Assembly: GCA_037200975.1 (NCBI GenBank)
Contig: JBBCGI010000001.1
Span: forward strand, 2,170,001 to 2,234,000
DNA: 64,000 nucleotides
Direction of reading: 5' to 3'
DNA from: Pseudomonadota bacterium
GTDB taxonomy: Bacteria; Pseudomonadota; Gammaproteobacteria; Steroidobacterales; Steroidobacteraceae
Part shown: piece by piece, positions 63,783 through 64,000 of the stretch
Layout of the letters: every line of letters begins with the position of its first letter
How positions within the stretch are numbered: position 1 is the stretch's first letter
The notes under the pieces: generated by a model
What the model was told of the DNA's origin: nothing
The model's database searches: none
Seen by the model: only the letters and a program-made list of their open reading frames with translations
Made by a program: the position numbers and the translations under genes

Positions 63783-64000
63783 TCAGGGACTGAATGGATG
63801 CTTGCACCACTGGCGTTCGCACGGAATTCCGTCTCCTTCGCCATCCATATTCATGCCCGGACAGTGCTGCAGGAACCACTTGGCCTCTTCGCACGAATGC
63901 ATCTGCGAGCAATAGCTGCGCCCATCACATCGGTAACGTTCGGTGGGCGTCGAGGACGCAACACGCTCAACGGGCGCGACACTCGCGGGCCGCGGGCTCG
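63783..64000 (-). CDS. excalibur calcium-binding domain protein (5' end beyond window)
   Basis: Partial gene. The stop TGA lies at 63783-63785 and the frame stays open to base 64000, so the start is outside. The visible 71 residues end in an excalibur domain: RYRCDGRSYCSQMHSCEEAK, WFLQHCPGM and the calcium-loop-like NMDGEGDGIPCE, followed by RQWCKHPFSP. Six or more Cys residues suggest disulfides and an exported protein. In the family this domain is often fused to a nuclease or cold-shock domain, which would be beyond the edge here. Confidence 0.8.
   Translation of the reverse strand, partial: SPRPASVAPVERVASSTPTERYRCDGRSYCSQMHSCEEAKWFLQHCPGMNMDGEGDGIPCERQWCKHPFSP

Overview
The window is GC-rich (about two-thirds GC by eye), densely packed DNA of a free-living Gram-negative bacterium. 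A gammaproteobacterium near the Nevskiales/Xanthomonadales/Steroidobacteraceae is my best guess, by inference only. The support is a long FadE-type acyl-CoA dehydrogenase, GspA/GspB type II secretion accessory proteins, a GlyGly-CTERM exported protein, an Mla/Mce lipid transporter, TonB proteins and REPIN/RAYT-like intergenic palindromes. I saw no tRNA, rRNA, CRISPR array, prophage or transposase gene.

Layout. 1-9.5 kb: the 3' part of exonuclease III, an HD-domain protein, a VanY-like carboxypeptidase, a membrane GGDEF-EAL c-di-GMP enzyme, a DUF6348-like protein, the ABC-F ATPase YheS and a phospholipase-D-type protein. 9.5-13 kb (minus strand): a four-gene Mla-type operon (STAS-MlaE, MlaF, MlaD, PqiC-like lipoprotein). 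13.1-15.6 kb (minus): a GntR(YtrA)-controlled ABC exporter operon headed by an unlisted 50-residue gene and a palindromic operator. 15.7-17.3 kb: a small secreted protein, an ECF sigma factor and its likely anti-sigma partner. 17.3-26.1 kb: mdh, a methyltransferase, DoxX, LysR, fadE, DUF3667, DUF4399 and dinB. 26.2-28.6 kb: gspA-gspB, ending in a perfect 107-bp palindrome shared with the 3' end of a convergent rhodanese gene. 28.6-30.5 kb (minus): rhodanese, GNAT and an unknown secreted protein.

30.7-36.6 kb holds the most unusual locus. Three consecutive genes encode a receiver-like domain fused through a membrane segment to a TonB C-terminal domain, a receiver-like domain fused to a Ser/Thr kinase, and a membrane-anchored CheA-like ATPase. 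Two of these have lost the expected phosphorylation residue: Ala for the receiver Asp in the kinase, and Glu for the HPt His in the CheA-like protein. This looks like a rewired phosphorelay that I cannot match to a named system.

36.6-45.5 kb: a small membrane protein, an Npt/Tlc-type transporter, an M20 amidohydrolase whose stop codon lies inside a second repeat element, a glycosyltransferase, a COG0523 metallochaperone/WD40/unknown operon and a PBP4-type carboxypeptidase. 45.5-52 kb: carbohydrate genes (mutarotase, GH3 beta-glucosidase, SMP-30 lactonase, GntP permease, aldo/keto reductase) that could turn beta-glucosides into gluconate-type products. 52-64 kb: a choice-of-anchor-B GlyGly-CTERM protein, a YdcZ permease, a methyltransferase, a DUF3592 protein, TonB, rimO, a LysR/epimerase divergent pair, glmS, a glutathione transferase, DUF2845 and an excalibur-domain gene cut by the right edge.

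Two themes run through the window. Repeat elements sit at gene ends and supply or border coding sequence (28.5, 38.4 and 45.5 kb). Rare TTA codons and related codon choices recur in the word GTTAG/CTAAC in all three reading frames.
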